DNA from: Psychrobacter arcticus 273-4
GTDB taxonomy: Bacteria > Pseudomonadota > Gammaproteobacteria > Pseudomonadales > Moraxellaceae
Reading direction: 5' to 3'
Assembly (NCBI RefSeq): GCF_000012305.1
Contig: NC_007204.1
Coordinates: forward strand, 1,364,001-1,428,000
DNA: 64,000 bases
Part shown: positions 36,015 to 43,716 of the stretch, piece after piece
How the letters are laid out: every line of letters starts with the position of its first letter
Position numbering within the stretch: position 1 is the first letter of the stretch
Translations under genes and position numbers: made by a program
The notes under the pieces: generated by a model
Told to the model about the DNA's origin: nothing
What the model saw: the letters and a program-made list of their open reading frames with translations, nothing else
Databases searched by the model: none

Positions 36015-36091
36015 AATAATCCTTTATATGCTCTTGTTAACTAGTCTCGTTTTCGGAGTTGATTAGCTATGCCTCTCTATAATTCGACAAG

Positions 36092-36868
36092 CTATCGTCC
36101 TTTGTATTCAGCACTACGTTTTTCTAAGAAGGCTTTTGCGCCTTCTTTTTGATCTTCAGTATCAAACAGAATCTGAAAGGCTTTACGCTCTAAAGCCAAT
36201 GCGGCTTGTAGTGGCATATCCACCCCTAAATTGGCGACTTCTTTAATTTGGGTTAAGGCAATAGGCGAATAACCTGCTAGTTGCTCAGCAATCTCGATAG
36301 CACGTTTGATAGTTGCTTCATCTTCGACTACTTCAGAGACCAGCCCCATTTGATCCGCTTCATCAGCGCTTATCATGTCACCAGTCAATATCAGCTTCAT
36401 AGCTTTATGTTTGCCAATTACGCGAAATAGCCGCTGCGTACCCCCTGCTCCTGGCATCAGTCCTATTTTGATTTCTGGTTGTCCAAACTTAGCAGACTTA
36501 CCAGCGACAATGATGTCGGCATGCATAGCGAGTTCACAGCCACCGCCAAGTGCATAGCCATTTACTGCTGCGATAATCGGCTTACAACAATTGGTGATGG
36601 CATCCCAATAACGTTCGCTATGACGCAAATACACATCGACTGTTTTCGCGGTTAAAAAATCATTAATATCAGCACCGGCCGCGAACACCTTATTACCACC
36701 CGTCAGCACAATGGCCTTGGTATTCACGTCATCGTTTAATTTGTTGAAAATCTCTGCCATTTGTTCGCGTAATTCAGTATTCAAAGCATTGCGAACTTTA
36801 GGACGATTGAGTCTTATCACACTAACGCCATTTTCTTGTTGCTCACAAATAATGATTTGCTCTTCCAT
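36092..36868 (-). CDS. Enoyl-CoA hydratase (PaaF/DcaE type)
   Basis: Hydrates 2,3-dehydroacyl-CoA to 3-hydroxyacyl-CoA. The 258-residue crotonase has AAGADINDF near 64 (oxyanion hole), AVNGYALGGGCELAMHADI and the catalytic Glu region FGQPEIKIGLMPGAGGTQRL. Normal length and no anomalies. It is the first gene of the minus-strand half of the cluster and diverges from the acyl-CoA dehydrogenase gene across a 326-base gap with two copies of a putative operator. Confidence 0.93.
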   Translation of the reverse strand: MEEQIIICEQQENGVSVIRLNRPKVRNALNTELREQMAEIFNKLNDDVNTKAIVLTGGNKVFAAGADINDFLTAKTVDVYLRHSERYWDAITNCCKPIIAAVNGYALGGGCELAMHADIIVAGKSAKFGQPEIKIGLMPGAGGTQRLFRVIGKHKAMKLILTGDMISADEADQMGLVSEVVEDEATIKRAIEIAEQLAGYSPIALTQIKEVANLGVDMPLQAALALERKAFQILFDTEDQKEGAKAFLEKRSAEYKGR

Positions 36869-36956
36869 GATGCTGTTCCTTAAGCAATGTCCTTAAAGCA
36901 ATGTCCTTAGGTAAAGTACTACAACCCCTAAAACACATTAACATTTATGATAATTA

Positions 36957-36985
36957 ATACCGCATAGCGATATTTAAGACCAATA
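36957..36985. promoter_or_regulatory. Putative IclR-type operator, copy 1 (ATACCGCATAGCGATATTTAA)
   Basis: Core ACCGCATAGCGAT followed by ATTTAAGACCAA. The same extended pattern recurs at 37070. It lies in the divergent promoter of the hydratase and dehydrogenase genes. The IclR regulator encoded at 40421 is the probable ligand. Confidence 0.55.
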
Positions 36986-37069
36986 TATACTGTTTATTTT
37001 CCTTTGTGAAGGATAAATATCAGTTAAATTTAGAAATAAACCAACTATCTAAACTTTAATTTTTTAAAA

Positions 37070-37098
37070 ATACCGCATTGCGGTTATTTAAACCAAAA
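37070..37098. promoter_or_regulatory. Putative IclR-type operator, copy 2 (perfect palindrome ACCGCATTGCGGT)
   Basis: A 13-base perfect palindrome (37072-37084) followed by TATTTAAACCAA, matching copy 1 over about 28 positions with few changes. Distance between the two cores is 113 bases. It is about 110 bases before the acyl-CoA dehydrogenase start. Confidence 0.6.
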
Positions 37099-37194
37099 CT
37101 ATTGTAATTCCATAAACTATCAATTATGCTGTTTGTTCAAGGCAATCATGAAGCCGCTCTCAATTTGAATATTAATTAAACAAGGAAGAATCAC

Positions 37195-38349
37195 ATGATC
37201 AGAGATAAGGACATTCTTAACCAAATCACCGACACTATCCGCCAATTTGTTAATAACCAATTAATACCGATGGAACACTGGGTAGCAGAAAACGACCGTC
37301 TTCCAGACGATATTATCAATCAAATGCGCGAGTTAGGGCTATTTGGACTAACTATTCCCGAAGAGTATGGCGGGCTTGGCGTTACGATGGAAGAAGAGGT
37401 CACACTGGCATTTGAATTAGGGCGCACATCTCCTGCGTTTCGCTCACTAATCGGGACAAATAACGGTATCGGCTCATCTGGTCTAGTCATCGATGGTACT
37501 GAAGCACAAAAACAGAAATATCTACCTAGACTCGCCAGCGGTGAAATCATCGGCTCATTTTGTTTGACCGAGCCGGATTCTGGCTCAGATGCCGCTTCAT
37601 TAAAGACCACTGCCATCAAGGACGGTGATACTTATATTATTAACGGTACTAAACGCTATATTACCAACGCCCCTGAAGCCGGCGTATTTACTGTGATGGC
37701 ACGTACTGACCCACAAAATAAAAGATCGGGTGGTATTTCAGCTTTCATTGTTGAGAGCGATACTCCTGGTATTACTTTGGGTAAAATTGATAAAAAAATG
37801 GGCCAAAAAGGCGCTCATACCTGTGACGTTATCTTTGATAATTGTGTCGTGCCTGCTGATGCTTTGATTGGTGGTGTCGAAGGTGTAGGTTTCAAAACCG
37901 CGATGAAAGTACTTGATAAAGGGCGCCTACATATTGCTGCAGCAAGTACCGGAGCCGCTACTCGCATGTTAGATGATGCCTTGCACTATGCCGTTGAGCG
38001 TAAGCAATTTGGGCAGCCAATTGCCAATTTTCAGCTTATTCAAGCGATGCTCGCTGATTCAAAAGCAGAAATATATGCGGCTAAATCTATGGTATTGGAT
38101 GCATCACGTTTGCGCGATGAAGGTAAAGATGTCGTCACCGAATCATCCTGTGCCAAGATGTTTGCCACCGAAATGTGTGGTCGAGTTGCTGACAGAGCCG
38201 TGCAAATTCATGGCGGTGCTGGTTATATCGCGGATTATGGCATTGAGCGTTTTTATCGTGATGTGCGCTTGTATCGTTTATATGAAGGTACTACCCAGAT
38301 TCAGCAAATTATTATTGCCCGCAATATGATTAAAGAAGTGAGTGAATAG
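37195..38349 (+). CDS. Acyl-CoA dehydrogenase (DcaA-like)
   Basis: FAD-dependent introduction of the first double bond in beta-oxidation, passing electrons to ETF. The 384-residue protein has FCLTEPDSGSDAASL (FAD/substrate), QIHGGAGYIADYGIERFYRD and the catalytic Glu in YEGTTQIQQ near the end. It starts the plus-strand half of the cluster, with AAGGAAG 6-8 bases before the ATG. DcaA of Acinetobacter, which oxidises adipyl-CoA, is the closest functional model by context. Confidence 0.92.
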   Translation: MIRDKDILNQITDTIRQFVNNQLIPMEHWVAENDRLPDDIINQMRELGLFGLTIPEEYGGLGVTMEEEVTLAFELGRTSPAFRSLIGTNNGIGSSGLVIDGTEAQKQKYLPRLASGEIIGSFCLTEPDSGSDAASLKTTAIKDGDTYIINGTKRYITNAPEAGVFTVMARTDPQNKRSGGISAFIVESDTPGITLGKIDKKMGQKGAHTCDVIFDNCVVPADALIGGVEGVGFKTAMKVLDKGRLHIAAASTGAATRMLDDALHYAVERKQFGQPIANFQLIQAMLADSKAEIYAAKSMVLDASRLRDEGKDVVTESSCAKMFATEMCGRVADRAVQIHGGAGYIADYGIERFYRDVRLYRLYEGTTQIQQIIIARNMIKEVSE

Positions 38350-38457
38350 AGTTTGTTTGATGAGCAAGGCAATATCGGTATTTGCTAGGACGCAAATACC
38401 GTAATAAATACACTATCAAGATATTTTTTTATTCTCACAACGATAAGGATATGTATT

Positions 38458-39723
38458 GTGAAAAGTGCGGCTATAACTTCAAATCCAAGCTTAGACTCTA
38501 TCCAGAAGCAACCTTGGAAACTGGCCTTTGTATTTTGTTTTTTAGTTTTATTATGTGATGGGGCTGATATTGGTATTCTGGCCTTTACGCTTTCAAGTCT
38601 AAAACAAGAATTTGTATTGACCAATGTACAAGCTGGAGCTTTGGGCAGTTGGTCATTATTTGGTATGGCAATCGGTGGATTTTTTGGCGGTTGGGCATGT
38701 GATCGTTTTGGACGAGTACGGGTTATCGTGATTGCGACAGCCCTCTTCTCTGTGTTATCAGGTTTTAGTGGATTTGCGCAGAGCTATGAACATTTTGTAG
38801 CATTACGGTTCGCCGCTTGTTTGGGTCTTGGTAGTTTATATATTGCGACTAATACTTTGATGTCTGAAATGGTACCTACTAAACATCGAACGACCGTACT
38901 TGCGATGTTGATGACAGGGTTTACTTTAGGATCTCTAGTTATCACTAGCCTGTCTGCTTGGATTATTCCCAACTACGGGTGGCGTATAATGTATTTCATA
39001 TCATTTTCACCTATTATTCTCGCAGTATTGATGTATTTTCTAGTGTCTGAGCCGCAGTCTTGGAAAGAGTCACGTGCCCTTAAACTCAGTGGTGCAAAGA
39101 ACTCACTTCAAAAACCTGAAAATCCTTATAAAGCTATATTTGAAAACCCAAAGCATCGCATCATGTTTATTTTATGGTCTATGAGTTCGGGACTCTTACT
39201 ATTTGGTTATTTTGGCGTAAGCAACTGGTTACCTACTTATCTGGAAACCGAATTAGGTATAAAGTTCAAAGAAATGGCACTATATATGGCGGGTACTTAT
39301 TTGACGATGATGTTTGCTAAAGTAGTGGCAGGTATCGTGGCTGATAAGATAGGTCGTAAGATAGTATTTGCCTTTGGCACCATGGGTACCGCACTATTTA
39401 TACCAGTACTGGTCTATATGCATACTCCAGAAAATATCGGTTGGTTAATGATAACCTTTGGTTTCTTATATGGTATTCCTTATGCGATTAACGCCACCTA
39501 TTTGACCGAAAGCTTTCCGACCGCTATTCGAGGTACTGCCATTGGTGGTGCATTCAATATCGGACGACTTGGCTCAGTTATTGCACCCGTAGCCATTGGT
39601 TATATGGCCATGCAAAACTCTATCGGCGCAGGTTTATTACTGATGGCAGGAGCATACTTCTTATGTGGTCTTATTCCGACCTTGTTCATCAAAGAACAAC
39701 AGTATGATCCACAAAAGGCGTAA
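38458..39723 (+). CDS. MFS transporter, aromatic/dicarboxylic acid:H+ symporter type (DcaK-like)
   Basis: Inner-membrane carrier of 421 residues with 12 predicted helices. The loop 2-3 signature GGWACDRFGRVRVI and the repeat ADKIGRKIVFAFG are those of the aromatic acid:H+ symporter (AAHS) branch; the DGADIGILAFTL start is also typical. The start codon is a GTG with AAGGAT about 8 bases upstream. It follows the acyl-CoA dehydrogenase gene by 109 bases, like dcaA-dcaK. Its substrate is probably the dicarboxylate that the cluster degrades. Confidence 0.88.
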   Translation: MKSAAITSNPSLDSIQKQPWKLAFVFCFLVLLCDGADIGILAFTLSSLKQEFVLTNVQAGALGSWSLFGMAIGGFFGGWACDRFGRVRVIVIATALFSVLSGFSGFAQSYEHFVALRFAACLGLGSLYIATNTLMSEMVPTKHRTTVLAMLMTGFTLGSLVITSLSAWIIPNYGWRIMYFISFSPIILAVLMYFLVSEPQSWKESRALKLSGAKNSLQKPENPYKAIFENPKHRIMFILWSMSSGLLLFGYFGVSNWLPTYLETELGIKFKEMALYMAGTYLTMMFAKVVAGIVADKIGRKIVFAFGTMGTALFIPVLVYMHTPENIGWLMITFGFLYGIPYAINATYLTESFPTAIRGTAIGGAFNIGRLGSVIAPVAIGYMAMQNSIGAGLLLMAGAYFLCGLIPTLFIKEQQYDPQKA

Positions 39724-39738
39724 TACTATTCAATATAT

Positions 39739-39751
39739 ACCGCATAGCGAA
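39739..39751. promoter_or_regulatory. Third copy of the TACCGCATAGCG motif, after the MFS gene
   Basis: TACCGCATAGCGAAA, identical to copy 1 in its first 13 bases. It lies about 15 bases after the carrier stop codon and about 680 bases before the IclR gene; an IS3 relic now separates it from the regulator. It may have controlled the regulator gene originally. Confidence 0.45.
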
Positions 39752-39860
39752 ATAGATTATAATAGCTGTGTTAAGCATTTAAATGCACCTTTAACATAGT
39801 ATTGTTAGAGGTGCAAACTGACGTGGTTTAATTGATACGACTAACCCAGTTAAGACATAT

Positions 39861-40179
39861 TGAACCGCCCCGGTATTGTCGGAGACTCAACATTCTGAGA
39901 GAATACGATAATGAAAACACGAAACCACACTCCCGAGATTAAAGAATGCGCCGTTCGCATGCTCATTGAAACAGGAGCGGGTTCACTGGCACAATTATCG
40001 GACGCGATACGCAGCACAACAAGATGTCATGAATTACATCACAATGTGGTACAACAGCCAACGAATGCATTCATACCTTGATTACCAAAGTCCCAATGAG
40101 TTTGAGCGTATGGGGAGGCCGTTAAAAAAAGTGGCTTAACGAACTTAACTAGGGTGACCAAATTCAGTTGACCAGGTCA
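39861..40179 (+). mobile_element. Hybrid IS3-family relic (orfA start joined to orfB end)
   Basis: Starts TGAACCGCCCCGGTATTGTC, then orfA from MKTRNHTPEIKECAVRMLIE. After GCTCATTGAA the sequence jumps to orfB C-terminal DNA: AAQQDVMNYITMWYNSQRMH then SYLDYQSPNEFERMGRPLKK and a stop at 40137-40139. The right end TTGACCAGGTCA does not match the left inverted repeat, so the relic joins parts of two different IS3-family elements. The orfB part is out of frame with orfA. Inactive. Confidence 0.8.
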
Positions 40180-40256
40180 TACTACCTACTGTTAGCTTAC
40201 AATAATTTTTTGATTGTTAAGTACGGTAAGTAGTGCGTTTACTATCATATTTGTAT

Positions 40257-40395
40257 TATAGTAGATTCACTGTAAAACCGATACAGTGCGACTGGGATGA
40301 ATTTTTCGTAGCCTCTGTGATAGCAGCAAGCAAGAGAAGTTTATACCAGTCGTACCTCTTTAATAACATATCGATTTTATTTTGAACCAACTACA
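40257..40395 (+). repeat. Diverged member of the 138-bp repeat family
   Basis: Same length and plan as the complete copies (TATAG at the left end, CTACA at the right), with the central GTAGCCTCTGTG and AGCAAGCAAGA conserved, but many substitutions between. It ends 25 bases before the IclR start codon, so it overlaps the likely promoter of that gene. Confidence 0.65.
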
Positions 40396-40420
40396 ACTTA
40401 ATTGAGAATAAAAATAATAT

Positions 40421-41266
40421 ATGACAACTAAAAACCTTGCAGATGAAGGCACTAACAACACAACACATATCGAATTGTTAGAGCCGATTGCAGAGATGCG
40501 CGATAAGAATGATCGGCAGTTTGTTACGGCTTTAGCTCGAGGGCTAGAGTTACTTCGCTGCTTTACCCCGCAGCGTCCTTATTTAGGTAATCAAGACTTA
40601 AGTCAACTGACAGGTTTGTCTAAAGGAACCATTACTCGTCTTACTTATACCTTAGTCAAGCTCGGCTATTTAAAACAATCGACCAACAGTAGTAAATATC
40701 AACTGTCTGCGGGTGTATTGAGATTTGGCTATACGATGATGGCGAACGTCTCTATCAATAACTTAGTAACACCGTACATGGAAGAGTTAGCAGACTATGC
40801 CAATAGTGCCGTTGCCATGGCAACTCGCGATCGACTAACGATGGTATATTTGAATGTTGTGCAAGGTGATGGCACTACTACCATGCGCCGTAATGTCGGC
40901 TCATACCTGCCCATTCACTTAAGTTCAATGGGTAGAGCCTGTTTAGCCAGTATGCCGCAGGCTGAGCAAGAATTCATTCTTAATGCAATTCGTAGTAAGT
41001 ATCAAGAGGATTGGATAAAAATTAAAAGAGGGCTAGATAAAGCTTTTAAAGATTATGAAGATTATGGGTATTGTTTTTCAATTAGCGAATGGCAAAAAGA
41101 TGTCAATGCAGTCGCCACTGCTTTCATGCATCCTACTGAGGGTTTACTGACTTTCAATTGTGGCGCGCCAAATTTCGTTTTGAGCCGTACAAAATTAGAG
41201 GAAGATGTAGCCCCTCGTCTATTGCATATGAAGAATAGTATTGAAAGCAATCTTTACATTAGCTAG
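40421..41266 (+). CDS. IclR family transcriptional regulator (PcaR/DcaR-like)
   Basis: Cytosolic DNA-binding regulator of 281 residues. An N-terminal winged helix-turn-helix (about 35-90: LSQLTGLSKGTITRLTYTLV) is preceded by a 35-residue acidic arm, and a GAF-like IclR effector domain follows (VNVVQGDGTTTM, SSMGRACLA, FSISEWQKDVNAVA). IclR members control beta-ketoadipate and dicarboxylate catabolic genes, with pathway intermediates as effectors. Its likely targets are the TACCGCATWGCG sites in the adjacent cluster. A diverged repeat abuts its start. Confidence 0.9.
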   Translation: MTTKNLADEGTNNTTHIELLEPIAEMRDKNDRQFVTALARGLELLRCFTPQRPYLGNQDLSQLTGLSKGTITRLTYTLVKLGYLKQSTNSSKYQLSAGVLRFGYTMMANVSINNLVTPYMEELADYANSAVAMATRDRLTMVYLNVVQGDGTTTMRRNVGSYLPIHLSSMGRACLASMPQAEQEFILNAIRSKYQEDWIKIKRGLDKAFKDYEDYGYCFSISEWQKDVNAVATAFMHPTEGLLTFNCGAPNFVLSRTKLEEDVAPRLLHMKNSIESNLYIS

Positions 41267-41356
41267 TGCATACTTTCCATCATAGATGGTCGCATTGTAG
41301 TGGCATAATAAATTCGGACAACTGATCAGAGGTTATACGAACCTAAAGAAGATAAC

Positions 41357-41494
41357 TATAGTTGAAATACTTTAAAGTCGCTACCGTATTGCTGGTGTAA
41401 ATTTTTTGCAGCCTCTGTCTGCGTAGGCACAGCAAGCAAGAAAAATTTGCACCAGTAGTACGTGTTGTATCGATATTACTTTTCACCGACTATA
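41357..41494 (+). repeat. 138-bp intergenic repeat, complete copy
   Basis: TATAGTTGAAATACTTTAAA to the final GACTATA, 138 bases, nearly identical to the copies at 50830 and 62498. It lies between the convergent IclR and CoA-transferase genes. Reading out of the right end gives a spurious MLYRYYFSPT start. Confidence 0.92.
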
Positions 41495-41521
41495 GTATGC
41501 CACTACATCGCCCAAAAAAAC

Positions 41522-41546
41522 GCCCCTTATGTATTAAATAAGGGGC
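41522..41546. terminator. Bidirectional terminator after iclR and the CoA-transferase gene
   Basis: GCCCCTTAT and ATAAGGGGC form a 9-bp stem with a 7-base loop. CATTTTTA follows on the plus strand and an A-run (AAAAAAA) precedes, giving a T-run for the minus-strand transcript too. Confidence 0.9.
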
Positions 41547-41610
41547 ATTTTTATGTGAAGCTTATTTATACGCCTACACAATATATCGTCTTACAACAGC
41601 AAGTTTATAA

Positions 41611-43143
41611 TCAGCCTTTTTTTATACGCATATCACCGGTTTCAACATAACGCTGATGCCATGATAATGCTTCGTCCAAGATATGTGGTGTTTGCATACC
41701 AGCAGTGTCTGAAGCACGATCAAAATAATCTTGCAGCATTGGGCGATAGTCAGGATGGGCGCAGTTATCGATAATCGCTTTTGCACGTTGACGCGGAGAT
41801 AGACCACGCAAATCTGCCAACCCTTGCTCTGTGACAATGACCATCACATCATGCTCAGTATGGTCATGATGCGATACCATCGGCGTGATACAAGAGATAG
41901 CACCATCTTTTGCCACTGATGGTGATACAAAGAATGAAGTATAAGCGTTACGAGCGAAATCACCCGAACCGCCCAAGCCATTCATCATATTGGTGCCCAT
42001 GACGTGGGTTGAGTTGACGTTACCATATAAGTCGCACTCAATCATGGCATTAATTGCCAATACGCCTAAGCGACGCGCCACTTCAGGATGGTTGGTGATT
42101 TCTTGTGGGCGCAATACGATACGCGCACGCAAATCTTCGATATTGGCATTAAATCGTTCTAGCGCATCTGGGCTCAATGACAGTGCAGTGGCCGAAGCCA
42201 TGGTCATTTTACCAGACATAATAAGGTCTAACATGCCGTCTTGCAATACTTCAGTGTAGCCTGTCAAATTCTCAAACGGGCTGTTTTGTAGTCCTGCCAA
42301 TACTGCATTGGCTACGTTACCCACACCAGATTGGATTGGCAATAAACTTTCTGGCATGCGACCTTTTTTGACTTCATCATGGAAGAAATCAATGATATGA
42401 CTGGCGATTTTGTTTGAAGATTCATCAGGGTCTGCAAACTTGCTGTTGCGATCTGGCGAATTCGTTAAGACAACGGCAACCACTTTATCCAAGTCACAAT
42501 GTAGATATGGCACACCAATACGTCCGCCTGGGGTCACAAGTGGAATAGGCTTACGATTTGGCGGCATACCGATATCATTATAGACATCATGCATACCTTC
42601 TAACATCAAGCTTTGCTGCGCGTTCACTTCTAAAATGATTTTGTCTGCATTTTCTAGCCATGCATTGTTGTTACCGATAGAGGTCGATGGAATCAGGCGA
42701 CCATCTGGCAAAATACCAGATACCTCAACGACAGCCATATGCATCTTGCCATAAAAACCAATGGTGCTCTGCTGCGCCACATGCGATAAATGCACATCAA
42801 AATAATGCGCTTCACCCGCATTGATTTGCTTACGTAGTGCAGGCTCTGATTGATACGGCGTGCGCCACTTGATGCCGTTCGCTTCTGCCAATACGCCATC
42901 ACATTCCGTTGCAGTAGACGCACCAGTCAATAAACCAATTTGAAAGTCTTCACCGCGAGCATGAGCCGCTTCTATATGTTTGGCAAGCGCAGCTGGTATC
43001 GCTTTTGGATAACCTGCACCGGTAAAGCCACTCATACCGACATTCATGTCGTTTTTGATGAACGCTGCTGCTTGATCAGCAGACATGATTTTTTTGCTTA
43101 GACCGTCGTGAAGTACACGACCTTCATGATTCAGTGATGTCAT
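41611..43143 (-). CDS. Acetyl-CoA hydrolase / succinyl-CoA:acetate CoA-transferase family protein
   Basis: Class I CoA-transferase of about 510 residues (Cat1/ScpC/ACH1 type), moving CoA between succinyl-CoA, acetate or related acids. MSGFTGAGYPKAIP lies near the N-terminus. The Glu-containing segment VNAQQSLMLEGMHDV and GLGGSGDFARNAYTSFF are typical. The open frame runs back to 43260, but ATG 43143 has AGGAAAAAAGGT upstream and a normal N-terminus. It is close to the dicarboxylate cluster yet separately transcribed; recycling CoA from its succinyl-CoA or acetyl-CoA is plausible. Confidence 0.9.
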   Translation of the reverse strand: MTSLNHEGRVLHDGLSKKIMSADQAAAFIKNDMNVGMSGFTGAGYPKAIPAALAKHIEAAHARGEDFQIGLLTGASTATECDGVLAEANGIKWRTPYQSEPALRKQINAGEAHYFDVHLSHVAQQSTIGFYGKMHMAVVEVSGILPDGRLIPSTSIGNNNAWLENADKIILEVNAQQSLMLEGMHDVYNDIGMPPNRKPIPLVTPGGRIGVPYLHCDLDKVVAVVLTNSPDRNSKFADPDESSNKIASHIIDFFHDEVKKGRMPESLLPIQSGVGNVANAVLAGLQNSPFENLTGYTEVLQDGMLDLIMSGKMTMASATALSLSPDALERFNANIEDLRARIVLRPQEITNHPEVARRLGVLAINAMIECDLYGNVNSTHVMGTNMMNGLGGSGDFARNAYTSFFVSPSVAKDGAISCITPMVSHHDHTEHDVMVIVTEQGLADLRGLSPRQRAKAIIDNCAHPDYRPMLQDYFDRASDTAGMQTPHILDEALSWHQRYVETGDMRIKKG

Positions 43144-43409
43144 ACCTTTTTTCCTAGTAACTTCCATATTAAAATCAAACCACTTCTCAATGAAGCGTTT
43201 GATACGAAACCAATAATAAAATGCAATGCTGCATATTAGCAACTTTCCCATAAAAAACAAGCTGGTTGGCTCAAATTTGCCTATAGAAATTTTATTTATT
43301 CTATATAAACTAACATTAGTTCGTTTTTTGTCTTTTTTATATATAGTTAAGTCTTTATAAAATCGATACAGCCCATATTATGAAACAGTTTAGGTAAATT
43401 ATTCTCCAT

Positions 43410-43591
43410 CCAGCCGATGTAATTTATGACATCTTGTTGTGCTGCGTATCGCGTCCGATAATTGCGCCAGTGAACCCGCTCCTGTTTCAAGCTGCCGAAA
43501 AAGAGTTCTTTAATCTCGGGAGGGTAGTTCCGTGTTTTCATTGTCGTATTCTCTCAGAATGTTGAGTCTCCGACAATACTGGAGCGGTTCA
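43410..43591 (-). mobile_element. Hybrid IS3-family relic
   Basis: Minus strand: TGAACCGCTCCAGTATTGTC, GAGACTCAACATTCTGAGAG, orfA codons MKTRNYPPEIKE, then directly the orfB piece FFGSLKQERVHWRNYRTRYA and AAQQDVINYI. The same two parents are joined as at 39861 but at a different breakpoint. The predicted 64-residue frame across it is not a functional protein. Confidence 0.8.
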
Positions 43592-43716
43592 AAAAATATC
43601 AAAGTCCTTTCTACTACTGGCAATATTCGTTACTATTTAACCTTATCAGTTAAGCTTATTGGTTAATCCTGTAGTTTTAGCCCAATTTCTTTCATCCTCG
43701 TAAAAAGGACTTTGCG

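Noticed and set aside
43347..43541. A 64-residue minus-strand protein
   Set aside because: It is an orfA start spliced to an orfB fragment of IS3 type, followed by random sequence; not a functional protein.
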